NCBI GenBank assembly: GCA_009930355.1
Contig: RZYK01000002.1
Coordinates: 1-44,128, forward strand
Length of the DNA: 44,128 nt
Direction: 5' to 3'
Source: Campylobacterota bacterium
Lineage (GTDB): Bacteria; Campylobacterota; Campylobacteria; Campylobacterales; Sulfurospirillaceae
In this document: positions 1 to 9,480 of the stretch, in pieces
Layout: each line of letters opens with the position of its first letter
Position numbering within the stretch: position 1 is the stretch's first letter
Notes under the pieces: model-generated
What the model was told of the DNA's origin: nothing
The model's database searches: none
Seen by the model: the letters and a program-made list of their open reading frames with translations, nothing else
Translations under genes and position numbers: made by a program

Positions 1-92
1 TTAGCCATTCACTTTGAGGGACGGCTTGATGATGCATTAAACTTATGATACAATTTTAGGAATTATCCGATGCTGACACAGAATCTTGAACA
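1..92 (+). mobile_element. Probable 3' end of an insertion sequence: transposase C-terminal tail plus terminal region
   Basis: Frame 1 reads LAIHFEGRLDDALNL* (stop TGA at 46-48), resembling an IS256/Mutator-type transposase C-terminus. It is followed by non-coding sequence ending CTGACACAGAATCTTGAAC, exactly where the MFS homology of the next ORF begins. Confidence 0.4.
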
Positions 93-1018
93 CTACCTTA
101 GTTTTAGCTATTTTTGTAGATTTTGCTTTAAAGAGTCCCCCTTTGATTATTATATCTTTGATTGTTCTTATCTTAACAAGAGGAGCTATTAGTATATTTT
201 ACTCCGCAATTTCACCAGTTTCTGCTGCATTTGTAGCAGATAAAGTAGAACCAAAACTAAGATCAAATTATATGGCAAAACTAGGAGCAGCAAACGGTAT
301 GGGGATGATTTTTGGTCCTATTGCTGGGGGTGCTTTAGCTATTTATGGTCTTGAAACACCACTTTATACTTTTGCTATATTACCTTTTATAGCTGCTATA
401 GTTTTGTACTTTAGTATTGAGAGAGTTCCAAAAATACATATCGAAAAAGAGATAGAAACTAAGTTTCTTGATAAAAGACTTTTTATCCCTATATTTTCTA
501 CTTTTTTAACAATGTTTGCATTTATGACAATTAATTCTTGTTTGGGATTTTTTGCACTTGATATTTTTAGATTAGATGACCTCGAAGCTGCAAAAGCGAC
601 AGGATATATTTTGGGAATTATGGGATTTACTCTTATCATAGCTCAAATAATAGTTACCAAAATAACAACCATTCAACCACAAACTTTTATGAAATTAGGA
701 ACTATCCTTTCCGCTATTGGAATAATTGGAATGGCATACGCTTTTAATATGTGGGTTTCTTTATTGTTTTCATCAATATTTGGTCTTGGTATGGGATTAT
801 TATTTCCATCCATTATGTCAATTACCGCAAATTCAGTAAAAGCTCATGAACAAGGATATGCAGCAGGAACTGTATCTTCAGCCAAAGGGATAGGGATGAT
901 TTTTGGTCCATTGGTAAGTACTGCTTTATATGGATTTTCTAGTTCACTCCCTTTTGTATTTAGTGGATTGCTTTTTTTTATATTGTTGTTTTTAATTTAT
1001 AGGAAACTTGATGTTTGA
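86..1018 (+). pseudogene. MFS transporter, 5'-truncated (lacks about the first 85 residues)
   Basis: Protein aligns by eye with the 395-aa MFS ORF at 2952-4139 (e.g. NYMAKLGAANGMGMIFGPIAGG vs GYMAKLGASNGVGMILGPALGG) but starts at the paralogue's LLLALF position. Confidence 0.65.
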
Positions 1019-1550
1019 AGTTTTTGTTTTAGCAATTGCCCTTAGTATGGATGCTCTTGCTGTTTCTATTGGCGTGGGTATAAAAGAGAGAAAAAGTATC
1101 AAAATGGTAGCCTTGAAATCGGCATTATTCTTTGGCTTTTTTCAAGCTTTAATGCCCCTTATTGGATATTTTGGTAGTCAAAGTATTCAAGAATATATTA
1201 GTGGATATGATAAGGCAATAAGCTTTGCATTTCTTTTGTTTATAGGCGTGAAAATGATGTATGAATCCTATCAAGACAAAATAGAATACACCATACAACG
1301 TATCTCAAATCGTGTTATTTTTACACTAGCCATGGTAACAAGTATTGATGCTATGGTGGCAGGATTTACATTGCATTTATTTGATTTAAATCCTTTTATC
1401 TCTATCGTCATAATAGGTATAACAACTTTTGTTTTTAGTTATTTAGGTGTTTTTGTAGGTAAAACGGCTGGTTCTAAATATGAAAAAAAAGCAGAATTTA
1501 TAGGCGGTGTTATTTTGATTTTCATTGGACTAAAGATTTTACAAGATTAA
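1008..1550 (+). CDS. mntP: MntP-like manganese efflux pump
   Basis: 180 aa, six hydrophobic segments, ALSMDALAVSIGVG and TSIDAMVAGF motifs typical of MntP/DUF204. ATG at 1011 is also possible. Confidence 0.85.
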   Translation: MMFEVFVLAIALSMDALAVSIGVGIKERKSIKMVALKSALFFGFFQALMPLIGYFGSQSIQEYISGYDKAISFAFLLFIGVKMMYESYQDKIEYTIQRISNRVIFTLAMVTSIDAMVAGFTLHLFDLNPFISIVIIGITTFVFSYLGVFVGKTAGSKYEKKAEFIGGVILIFIGLKILQD

Positions 1551-1639
1551 GAATTTAGAGGTAAGGAAAATTTTGTTCAAACTTTATTAATACTTTTGAA
1601 TAGCCAGCCACTTAAACTTCAAAAAAGAGGAGGGTTGAC

Positions 1640-2170
1640 GTGAGTCAAAAACTTAGAAATATGAGTTATATATCTTCATTGCTTGTTGCATCCATGCTAC
1701 ATGCAGATGCTTTTTAATGAGCCGTCTGTCAGTATTGGTGGCGGTGGGCGCAATGCTCAGCGTCTTTATTTACGAGGTATTGGGGGAACAAATCTCAATA
1801 TTACCATTGATGGAGCCAAACAAGGTGGAAGTTTATATCAACATATGGGAGATATAGGTGTTTTGCCCCTGATCTTCTAAAAAGCGTTGAAATCTCAACC
1901 ATCGCAGGTGCTGACAAAGGAAGTGGTGCTTTGGGTGGAAATATCGTCTTTTAAACCGTGGATGTACAAGACTTACTCAAAAAAGGTCAAGATTTAGGTG
2001 CTTCACTCAGAGTGGGTTATTTTAGTGCTTCCAAGGGATATAGTGGGGGGTACCTCAGTTTACGGAAAAGCGAGCGAGTATGTAGGTGTTTTATTTGATG
2101 TTTCAGGACTTAATCAAGCAGATTATCGAACAGGTGATGGCGATAATGCGCTTAACACGGCGGTAGGTTT
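1640..2170 (+). pseudogene. TonB-dependent receptor remnant (N-terminal/plug part only), with internal deletion and frameshifts
   Basis: GTG start with signal peptide MSQKLRNMSYISSLLVASMLHADAF then a stop. NEPSVSIGGGGRNAQRLYLRGIGGTNLNITIDGAKQGGSLYQHMGD and STIAGADKGSGALGG match the intact receptor at 7498-9462. Confidence 0.85.
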
Positions 2171-2173
2171 GTT

Positions 2174-2932
2174 TTGATCGCGTATAAGCATCTTTGGTGG
2201 TTTTACGCCATGCTGATTTTATGCGTTGGCACAACTACGTCGCTTATTCAGCTACTCTTTTTTAAAGAGCTAGGTGACACTTACACGATCAAAGTGTATG
2301 AACCTTCATGGCGAGATTTTTATCGTTTTTGGAGGGGAAAAGAGAAACGTCGTTGGTTTATGCTTTTGTTGGCGTATCCTGTGTGTATCAGTGGTGCATA
2401 TGGATTGATGACGCCAATTTTAGTGGATGCGGGATGGCAATTGGATCATATTGGGCTTAACATCAGCATGTTTGGCTCTTTATTGGGCATTGTGGGTGCC
2501 TTTGGTGCGGGATGGCTGATTGAACGGTTTGGTCGAAGGGTGATTTTGATTTGGACACCTTTTGCGCAGAGTATTGGTGTTTTGTTTTTGCTTTTGCCCG
2601 CTTTAGGGTATGCGCATTTTAGTTTTAGTATGTTAGCCATTGGTTCGGTGATTTTTCTTTATAGCCCTTCAGCGACGGTACTCTCCACATTGATGATGGA
2701 TCATGTGGAGCATTCACCTGCTTTAGAGTATGCGATGCAACACTGTGTATTTAGTTTTTCAGGGATTCTCTCCGCAGGTGTTGCCATGAGTTTAGCGGGG
2801 AAATTTGGGTATATCAATATTATTGTGGCAACTTCACTGATAGCTGTAGCAACAAGCCTTTTCGCATGGTATGTCAGCGGTGAAGTGGTCGTAAAAAATG
2901 AACAGACAACGCATGTCAAATGCATAGTATAA
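2174..2932 (+). pseudogene. MFS transporter (RhtX/FptX siderophore-transporter-like), C-terminal half only
   Basis: 252 aa, about six TM segments, MFS loop GAGWLIERFGRR. It joins directly to the truncated TonB-receptor remnant near 2165. Confidence 0.6.
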
Positions 2933-2951
2933 GAGGGTAAAGAAGGAGAAA

Positions 2952-4139
2952 GTGATGAAAGAGATGAAAACGTTAATGATTGTAAATGTGTTATGTGTGG
3001 CGGCAATGATGGCATTTTTAGCGGTTGTTGGACCGATTATTCGAGCGCTTAAAATGGAAGAGTGGCATGCGGGTCTTACAGTAGCTCTTGCAGGGGTGAT
3101 TTGGGTGGTGATGGCACGTTATTGGGGAAAGAAGAGTGATAAAATAGGGCGAAAGCCTGTTTTATTGTTAGGGGTTTTGGGCGTAGGGTTTTCTTATTTG
3201 CTCTTAGCCCTTTTTATTGATTATGCGCTTTTAAATGTGCCCACTCTGCTTCTCTCTTTAGTTATGCTGGTATGTGTAAGAGGCTTAATCGGTCTTTTTT
3301 ACGCCGCCATTCCTGCGGTTTCTAGTGCTTTAATTGCCGATAAAGTCGATGCGCAAAGCCGTACAGGGTATATGGCAAAATTAGGCGCATCCAATGGTGT
3401 TGGCATGATTTTAGGACCAGCCCTTGGAGGATTTTTAGCGGTGTATGGCTTACAGGTTCCACTCTATACCTTTGCTATTTTGCCAATGATTGCGGCATTT
3501 CTAGTTTATAAGACGATTCCTAAAACCCCTAAACATCATGTTGAGGAGATTCCCCATCCAAAATGGAGTGATGTGAGGTTGCGTTTGCCGATGATTGCGG
3601 CATTTTTAACGATGTACAGTGTCATTACCTCTCAGGTCTGCTTAGGATTTTTTATTTTAGATACTCTAGCGTTAGAGGTAAATGAAACAGCAAAGATGAC
3701 AGGTATTATTTTATCCCTGTTAGGGATTTGTTTTATCATGGCACAAGTGCTTGTCTCCAAAGTCAAAGGATGTGCCCCTCACACGTGGTTACGTCTGGGT
3801 GGAAGTATTGCAGCGCTTGGTTATGTCATGATTTCATTAAGCCATACGGTGATTCCTTTAGGACTTGGATTTTGTATCGCTACGTTTGGAATGGGATTTA
3901 TTTTTCCTGCGTTTCAAGCACTTGCTGCTAACAATGTCAGTGAGCTAGAACAAGGTGCTGCTGCTGGAACGGTCTCTTCAGCACAAGGGATGGGAATGAT
4001 TGTAGGACCGATGGTTAGCACTTTATTATATAAAATTGACCCCATTGTTCCTTTTGTTTTTGCTGCCATTGCCTTTGCGCTTTTAGTTTTGTTTGCATTG
4101 AGAAAAGTGCAGGTTGGAGCAGAACCCTCTTTGGTCTAA
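2952..4139 (+). CDS. MFS transporter
   Basis: 395 aa, complete MFS with RYWGKKSDKIGRKPVLL signature loop. Confidence 0.8.
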   Translation: MMKEMKTLMIVNVLCVAAMMAFLAVVGPIIRALKMEEWHAGLTVALAGVIWVVMARYWGKKSDKIGRKPVLLLGVLGVGFSYLLLALFIDYALLNVPTLLLSLVMLVCVRGLIGLFYAAIPAVSSALIADKVDAQSRTGYMAKLGASNGVGMILGPALGGFLAVYGLQVPLYTFAILPMIAAFLVYKTIPKTPKHHVEEIPHPKWSDVRLRLPMIAAFLTMYSVITSQVCLGFFILDTLALEVNETAKMTGIILSLLGICFIMAQVLVSKVKGCAPHTWLRLGGSIAALGYVMISLSHTVIPLGLGFCIATFGMGFIFPAFQALAANNVSELEQGAAAGTVSSAQGMGMIVGPMVSTLLYKIDPIVPFVFAAIAFALLVLFALRKVQVGAEPSLV

Positions 4140-4264
4140 AAGAAGGTTTGTTTCATGTAAATAATATGTTTGGCAGTATTTATGAGTTCTAAATTAAAAT
4201 TTCTTTAGTTTTGATAAATATTATTGATTTCATACAAAATTAAGCACAAAAAGCTTAACATTCT

Positions 4265-4283
4265 GATAATGGTTATTACAACA
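4265..4283 (+). promoter_or_regulatory. Candidate Fur box upstream of exbB
   Basis: GATAATGGTTATTACAACA matches 12/19 of GATAATGATAATCATTATC by hand alignment. Confidence 0.35.
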
Positions 4284-4294
4284 ATAGAGGGCAA

Positions 4295-4729
4295 ATGGAA
4301 AATATTAAATTAGCGGTAGATTATGGGGCGTTAGGGATTTTGCTTTTGATGAGCATTTTAGTTGTGGGGTATAGCATTGAGCGGTATTTCTTTTTTAAAT
4401 CTTTACATGTAAAAGCGTATGCAACCAAAAGTAGCCTTGAGCGAGATGTTTCCAAAAATCTTACCATTATCTCTTTAATGGGTTCAAACGCTCCTTATGT
4501 TGGGCTTTTAGGAACGGTTGGGGGCATTATGGTGGTGTTTTATGACATTGGTATGAGCGGAGGCGCTTTGGATACTTCCAAAGTCATCGTAGGGCTTGCT
4601 TTAGCGTTGAAAGTAACGGCTGCTGGGCTTTTGGTGGCGATTCCTTCGACAATGATTTACGGTGGATTTATGCGAAAGGTCGATGTGGCTGTGAGTGAGT
4701 GGGAAGATGAAATCATTAAAGCGGGTTGA
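4295..4729 (+). CDS. exbB: ExbB / MotA-TolQ family proton channel
   Basis: 144 aa, LMGSNAPYVGLLGTVGGIM motif, followed by ExbD and TonB. Confidence 0.9.
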   Translation: MENIKLAVDYGALGILLLMSILVVGYSIERYFFFKSLHVKAYATKSSLERDVSKNLTIISLMGSNAPYVGLLGTVGGIMVVFYDIGMSGGALDTSKVIVGLALALKVTAAGLLVAIPSTMIYGGFMRKVDVAVSEWEDEIIKAG

Positions 4730-5090
4730 GGGGATTAATGTCGTTCCTTTGATCGACATTATGTTGGTTTTACTCACGATTGTTTTAACAGTTTCTTCGT
4801 TTATTGCCCTAGGAAAAATCGAAATCTCTCTGCCTCAAGCGACCAATTTTAGCAAGGTTGAGCCTAAATTTTATGAGATTGGCATTGATGCAGAGCATCA
4901 GTTCTTTGTGAATGGTGAATTAACGCCCAAAGAGGAGTTACATGTAAAGTTTGAAAGCCTCACCAAAGAAGATTCAGTGGCGGTGAGTGCGGATAAGTTA
5001 GCTGCTTATGAGGATTTTATCTATGTGATTGATTTACTCAAAGCTAAAGAAGTTGAAAAAATTGGAATGGTCGTGAATAAAAATGAATAA
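4695..5090 (+). CDS. exbD: ExbD biopolymer transport protein
   Basis: GINVVPLIDIMLVLLTIVLT motif. ATG at 4707 is the likely start. Confidence 0.9.
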   Translation: MSGKMKSLKRVEGINVVPLIDIMLVLLTIVLTVSSFIALGKIEISLPQATNFSKVEPKFYEIGIDAEHQFFVNGELTPKEELHVKFESLTKEDSVAVSADKLAAYEDFIYVIDLLKAKEVEKIGMVVNKNE

Positions 5091-5217
5091 GATAGCGCAT
5101 AAAAAAGTGGATTCAAAGGTGCTTTTTGGCGAGGAGAAGATTGTCAAAATCGTTCACAATGGTGTGGAGTATGTGCTTCGCATTACCAAAGAAGATAAAC
5201 TGATTTTGACGAAGTAG
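5083..5217 (+). CDS. hemP: HemP-like small hemin-uptake protein
   Basis: 44 aa, not in the ORF track: MNKIAHKKVDSKVLFGEEKIVKIVHNGVEYVLRITKEDKLILTK. The pattern V.H.G.EY.LR.T...KLILTK is typical of HemP. Confidence 0.85.
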   Translation: MNKIAHKKVDSKVLFGEEKIVKIVHNGVEYVLRITKEDKLILTK

Positions 5218-5230
5218 AAAAGGGGTTGTT

Positions 5231-5986
5231 ATGGCAAATGTACTGTGTCGTGTCGCACAAAGAAACACGGAGGGAAGAGCACTTTTTCTCTCCTTTGTTT
5301 TGCATGCGAGCGTTATAGGGTTTTATCTGGTGTTTATGTATCAAAAACCATCCTATATAATGCCGAGTAAAGCGATTATTTTGGAGATTTCTAGTATTGA
5401 GCGTGTGGCTCCTAAACCACTCATTCCTACGCCACCCCAGCTAGAACCTGTGGCACAGCAAGAGGTGATTAAGCCTATTGAACCTGTTAAACCTATCGAG
5501 CCTGTTAAGCCGATTGAAAAAGTGAAACCAAAACCAAAACCTATGCTCAAACCAAAACCTATTGCTGAGCCAAAGGCGTTTCAGGAAAAAGCAATGGAAG
5601 AGGCTACGCCACCACCAATGACTTCCCTAGCGAGTGAGCCTGTCGCAGCAGCACCTTCAACGGCAACAACGCCTATGACACCAAGCTCTACCAACAGTGC
5701 GGAGCCTTATGAGCGAACGGATTTTGAGATTATTCGAGATAAGGTACTCTCTCGTTTAATCTATCCTAGTGTGGCACGCCGTATGGGATGGAATGGGGTA
5801 GTGCAGGTGGAATTGGTGATTGATACCACTGGCAAGCTTCTTAGTGCAACCATTCATAAAGGTTCCAATCGCAACGTTTTAGATGAGGCGGCTTTAAGTG
5901 CTGCTTTAAAACTTCAAGGTCAACAGCTCCCTAAGCCTAAAAGTCTCAGTACCATCATCTTACCTATAGCGTTTAAACTTCGATAA
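5231..5986 (+). CDS. tonB: TonB energy transducer
   Basis: Single N-terminal TM, Pro-rich spacer KPIEPVKPIEPVKPIEKVKPKPKP, C-terminal YPSVARRMGWNGVVQVELVI. Confidence 0.9.
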   Translation: MANVLCRVAQRNTEGRALFLSFVLHASVIGFYLVFMYQKPSYIMPSKAIILEISSIERVAPKPLIPTPPQLEPVAQQEVIKPIEPVKPIEPVKPIEKVKPKPKPMLKPKPIAEPKAFQEKAMEEATPPPMTSLASEPVAAAPSTATTPMTPSSTNSAEPYERTDFEIIRDKVLSRLIYPSVARRMGWNGVVQVELVIDTTGKLLSATIHKGSNRNVLDEAALSAALKLQGQQLPKPKSLSTIILPIAFKLR

Positions 5987-6078
5987 GACTATAAGTGGGG
6001 CGACCCTTATGGTACTTTATTATTATTACTTCGTTAAGGTTGAGTATCTATAATTTTCTTTTATGAAACATAAAAGTT

Positions 6079-7263
6079 ATGAGGAAGAGTGATATGCAAA
6101 AAAAGATTTGGTTTTATACGCACTGGTTGTTGGGATTGGTTGCGGGATTTATTTTGGTGATTGTGGGCGTGAGTGGGGCACTTTTGTCGTATGAAAAAGA
6201 GATTATGGGGCTTGTTAATCAGAAAAGTTTTCGCATCGAGGCAACCGCTAACGAGAAGCTCTCACCCGATGTTTTGTTAAATGCGTTTAAAGAAGCACAT
6301 CCTGATTTGGTTGTGGTTGGTTTGCGTATGCTTTCTGATCCCAATGCTTCTACTGCTATTATGGTGCAAGGGGCAAAAGAGGGTGGAAAAAATATGCTCA
6401 ATTATTATATTAACCCTTATAGTGCAGAGCTTTTGCCTGAGGTCAAAGGCGATGCTTTTTTTCGTGTGGTTTTAGATATACATCGAAGATTACTCTTAGG
6501 TGAGGTGGGAAAACAGATCGTTGCAGCATCCACGGTGGCGCTTTTGATACTCTCTTTTTCGGGGATTTATCTCTATTGGGGGAGTATCCGTAAGAGTTTA
6601 AAATCAAGCCTTAGCATCAACTTTAAAGCCAAAGGTAGAGGCTTTTTGTACAAATTGCACTCGGCACTTGGCTTATGGGGACTCCTGTTTTTTGTTTTAA
6701 TTTCACTCACGGGACTCACATGGTCGTATGAGTGGTATAGAACCTCTTTGTACCGTATGGTTGGGGTTGAAGTGCCACAGCATGGGATGCACCATGGGGG
6801 TGGTAAGAAACGAGATTCTTCATCTATGCCATCAGGACAAAAAAATTCAATGATGGACGGGGGTACGCAAAATGCCCTGATTGCTCAAGCATGGGAGCTT
6901 TTTGAAGCCACACATAAAGGTGAGTACAGCTTTGCATTTTTCCGTTTGCCTGATGGAAAAGGGAAAGTTGATTTTACCTATTTGGATAAAAAAGCGCCTC
7001 ATTCACGGGCGTTTAATACTCTCTTAATAGATGCCAAAGAGGGTAAAGTACTTTCCCATGTTCGTTATGATGATAAGCGTATGGCGGAGCAGGTGATGGG
7101 CAGTATGTTACCACTTCACAGTGGAGAGTTTTTTGGATGGGGTGGACGGTTGTTAATTTTTCTCTCAAGTTTAAGCATGGTACTTTTTGGAGTGACAGGG
7201 CTGATGCTCTATCTGGATAGACGTAAAAAAGCACGCAAAAAAGCAGCCCTTCGCGCCGCTTAG
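6079..7263 (+). CDS. PepSY-associated TM protein (PiuB/siderophore-reductase-like)
   Basis: 394 aa, KIWFYTHWLLGLVAGFILVIVGVSGALLSYE, DIHRRLLLGEVGKQIV and KLHSALGLWG motifs. Confidence 0.85.
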   Translation: MRKSDMQKKIWFYTHWLLGLVAGFILVIVGVSGALLSYEKEIMGLVNQKSFRIEATANEKLSPDVLLNAFKEAHPDLVVVGLRMLSDPNASTAIMVQGAKEGGKNMLNYYINPYSAELLPEVKGDAFFRVVLDIHRRLLLGEVGKQIVAASTVALLILSFSGIYLYWGSIRKSLKSSLSINFKAKGRGFLYKLHSALGLWGLLFFVLISLTGLTWSYEWYRTSLYRMVGVEVPQHGMHHGGGKKRDSSSMPSGQKNSMMDGGTQNALIAQAWELFEATHKGEYSFAFFRLPDGKGKVDFTYLDKKAPHSRAFNTLLIDAKEGKVLSHVRYDDKRMAEQVMGSMLPLHSGEFFGWGGRLLIFLSSLSMVLFGVTGLMLYLDRRKKARKKAALRAA

Positions 7264-7335
7264 AGGCTTTTTAGATTTTTACATGTAAAGGGTAGCGTTT
7301 GTAGCGTTGCCTTTTACACAGACAAACAATAAAAC

Positions 7336-7354
7336 GATAAAGATTATCATGTTT
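7336..7354 (+). promoter_or_regulatory. Candidate Fur box upstream of TonB receptor
   Basis: GATAAAGATTATCATGTTT matches 14/19 of the Fur consensus by hand alignment. Confidence 0.45.
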
Positions 7355-7404
7355 ATAGATAATTAAGCTACTTCTATCTATACTATCATCTCTATTTATG
7401 ATAC

Positions 7405-7431
7405 AGCCAGCCACATTCTTTAGCCAGCCAC
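7405..7431 (+). repeat. Direct repeat AGCCAGCCAC x2 (7405-7414, 7422-7431)
   Basis: Two exact 10-mers 17 bp apart. The same 10-mer lies at 1602-1611 upstream of the paralogous receptor remnant. Confidence 0.8.
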
Positions 7432-7497
7432 TATCTTCTACTTTTTAAAAAACAGGATATTTACCGTTTTACATGTAAAGATTCCTAAGGAGATTGT

Positions 7498-9462
7498 ATG
7501 CGAAAAAAAGGCGTTTTAGGGCTTAGTTTGGTGGCATCTTTATGTCTGCTTCCTGAGGGTATGTTAGCCGATGCTTTTATTACCTTAGAGAGTGTGACTT
7601 TGATGGAAGAGTCTTTGAGTGGCATTGGCGAAGCCAAAGTGATTTCCAAAGAGAGTTTGGAAAAAACACAAGCCAAAGAGATGAAAGAGGTCTTTAAAAA
7701 TGAGCCTTCCGTCTCGGTAGGCGGTGGGGCGAGAAATGCTCAAAGGGTTTATCTACGAGGTATTGAGGGAAATAATCTTAACATTACCATTGATGGCGCA
7801 AAGCAAGGTGGAAGTTTGTTTCAGCACATGGGTGATGTGGGGAGCATTGACCCCTCTTTGCTTAAAAGTGTTGAGGTTTCAACCATTGCAGGTGCGGATA
7901 AGGGCAATGGGGCACTGGGTGGAAGCATCGCCTTTGAAACAGTGGATGCGCAAGATTTACTTCAAGAGGGGCAAGAGCTAGGAGCGACGCTTCGAGGTGG
8001 TTACTACACTGCTTCTGATGGTGTGCGTGGTGGAACTTCCGTGTATGGCAAAAGCGGGCACGTGGGCATTTTGCTCGATCTCTCAGGCGTAAATCAAGAC
8101 GATTACCGCACAGGTGAGGGTGGTGATGCGGATAATACTGCTGTTAAAGATCGAAACTACTTTTTAAAAGCCAGTTTGCTGGATTATTATGATCATAGTT
8201 TAAAACTTGGAGCGACGCATACGACCAACGATGGGCATTATATTGCAGGCAGTTCTGGAAGCGATATGGGTGTACCAGATCCAAATGCGGCGACCAGTCA
8301 TATCATCACGACACGTGATACCTATACCCTTGATTATCGTTACAATCCCAATAGCGATTGGATTGATCTTAAAACCAATCTTTACTATAACGACCGCAAT
8401 TATGACAATAAAACCAGTAATACCGATGTCACCAGTCAAAATTATGGTGGAAATATCAAAAACAGTTTTGGTTTTGCAACAGGAGATTTGAACCATTTTT
8501 ATAGCGTAGGAATGGATTATGACATTGAAGATGGTGTGACTAAAACAACTTCTGGGGATATTACCAATACCTCAAAAACATTAGGCGCTTTTGTTCAAGG
8601 TGGCTCTAATTACAAAATTGCCACGTTGCGCTATGGCGTCCGTTTGGATGAATATTCCATTGAGTATGGACCTAGCAATGAAGTGACAGGGCATGAATTT
8701 TCCCCCAATGTTGGTTTAGATGTTGAACTTTTTGAAGGGCTAACCGCTTTTACCAATTACAGTGAGGCGATTAAAATCGGCAGTGTTATTCCTGTGCAAT
8801 GGCTCTCTAACGCCAATGCAGCAACCACCTTTAATAGCACGTTAAATGGCGATTTGGAGCCTGAGAGTTCTAAGCAGATGGAAGGGGGACTCCGCTATAA
8901 AACTAAAAACCTTTTGGCAGATACAGACAGTATCGTCTTAGGTATGAGCCTCTTTAAAACAACGATTTCAGATTTAATTTCCAAAAATCCAGCAGGTGGT
9001 CCTACTATCACAAATATTTATAACAGCGATGTGGATGTTATCTCCAAAGGCTATGAACTTAAAGCCTCGTATGCCCTTGCTCCGTTTAAAACCTCGCTCA
9101 GCTTTTTACATGCTAATGTGGAGGATGAAAACGGTGTTGCCATTTTAAGCAGACGTATTGCGGGTTCTGTAGGCGATACCTTTATTTGGGATAATTCATG
9201 GCGCATTAACCCCCAGTTTGCTCTAGGCTATACGCTGACGTCTGTGGGGAAATTGGACGATGAGATTAAGCGGGATAGTTATGTGGTGCATGACCTCTCT
9301 TTGGAGTATAAACCTGCATCTTTGAAAAATTTAACGCTTTATTTTGCCATCAACAACCTCTTTGACAAAGAGTATTACGCACAAACATCATTTGAAAGCG
9401 GTGATACTTTGGTTGAAGAAGCGGGGCGTGATTTTAGAGCCTCATTTAAATACGTATTTTAA
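7498..9462 (+). CDS. TonB-dependent outer-membrane receptor
   Basis: 654 aa, signal peptide, plug domain, C-terminal LYFAINNLFDKEYY...FKYVF. Confidence 0.9.
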   Translation: MRKKGVLGLSLVASLCLLPEGMLADAFITLESVTLMEESLSGIGEAKVISKESLEKTQAKEMKEVFKNEPSVSVGGGARNAQRVYLRGIEGNNLNITIDGAKQGGSLFQHMGDVGSIDPSLLKSVEVSTIAGADKGNGALGGSIAFETVDAQDLLQEGQELGATLRGGYYTASDGVRGGTSVYGKSGHVGILLDLSGVNQDDYRTGEGGDADNTAVKDRNYFLKASLLDYYDHSLKLGATHTTNDGHYIAGSSGSDMGVPDPNAATSHIITTRDTYTLDYRYNPNSDWIDLKTNLYYNDRNYDNKTSNTDVTSQNYGGNIKNSFGFATGDLNHFYSVGMDYDIEDGVTKTTSGDITNTSKTLGAFVQGGSNYKIATLRYGVRLDEYSIEYGPSNEVTGHEFSPNVGLDVELFEGLTAFTNYSEAIKIGSVIPVQWLSNANAATTFNSTLNGDLEPESSKQMEGGLRYKTKNLLADTDSIVLGMSLFKTTISDLISKNPAGGPTITNIYNSDVDVISKGYELKASYALAPFKTSLSFLHANVEDENGVAILSRRIAGSVGDTFIWDNSWRINPQFALGYTLTSVGKLDDEIKRDSYVVHDLSLEYKPASLKNLTLYFAINNLFDKEYYAQTSFESGDTLVEEAGRDFRASFKYVF

Positions 9463-9480
9463 ACATCTTAAGGAGAAAAC

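Noticed and set aside
4402-4413. Iterated palindrome considered as a conventional operator or Fur-type site
   Set aside because: About half the copies are deep within coding regions of unrelated genes, and the sequence does not resemble Fur or sigma promoter elements.
5440-5560. Repeated KPIEPV-encoding DNA in tonB
   Set aside because: Normal Pro/Lys-rich periplasm-spanning spacer of TonB proteins; not an independent repeat element.
8200-8496. Long antisense and alternate-frame ORFs (8200-8496, 9591-9932, 10134-10481, 34494-34820 and similar)
   Set aside because: Shadow ORFs of clearly coding genes; sequences lack family motifs and follow codon mirroring.
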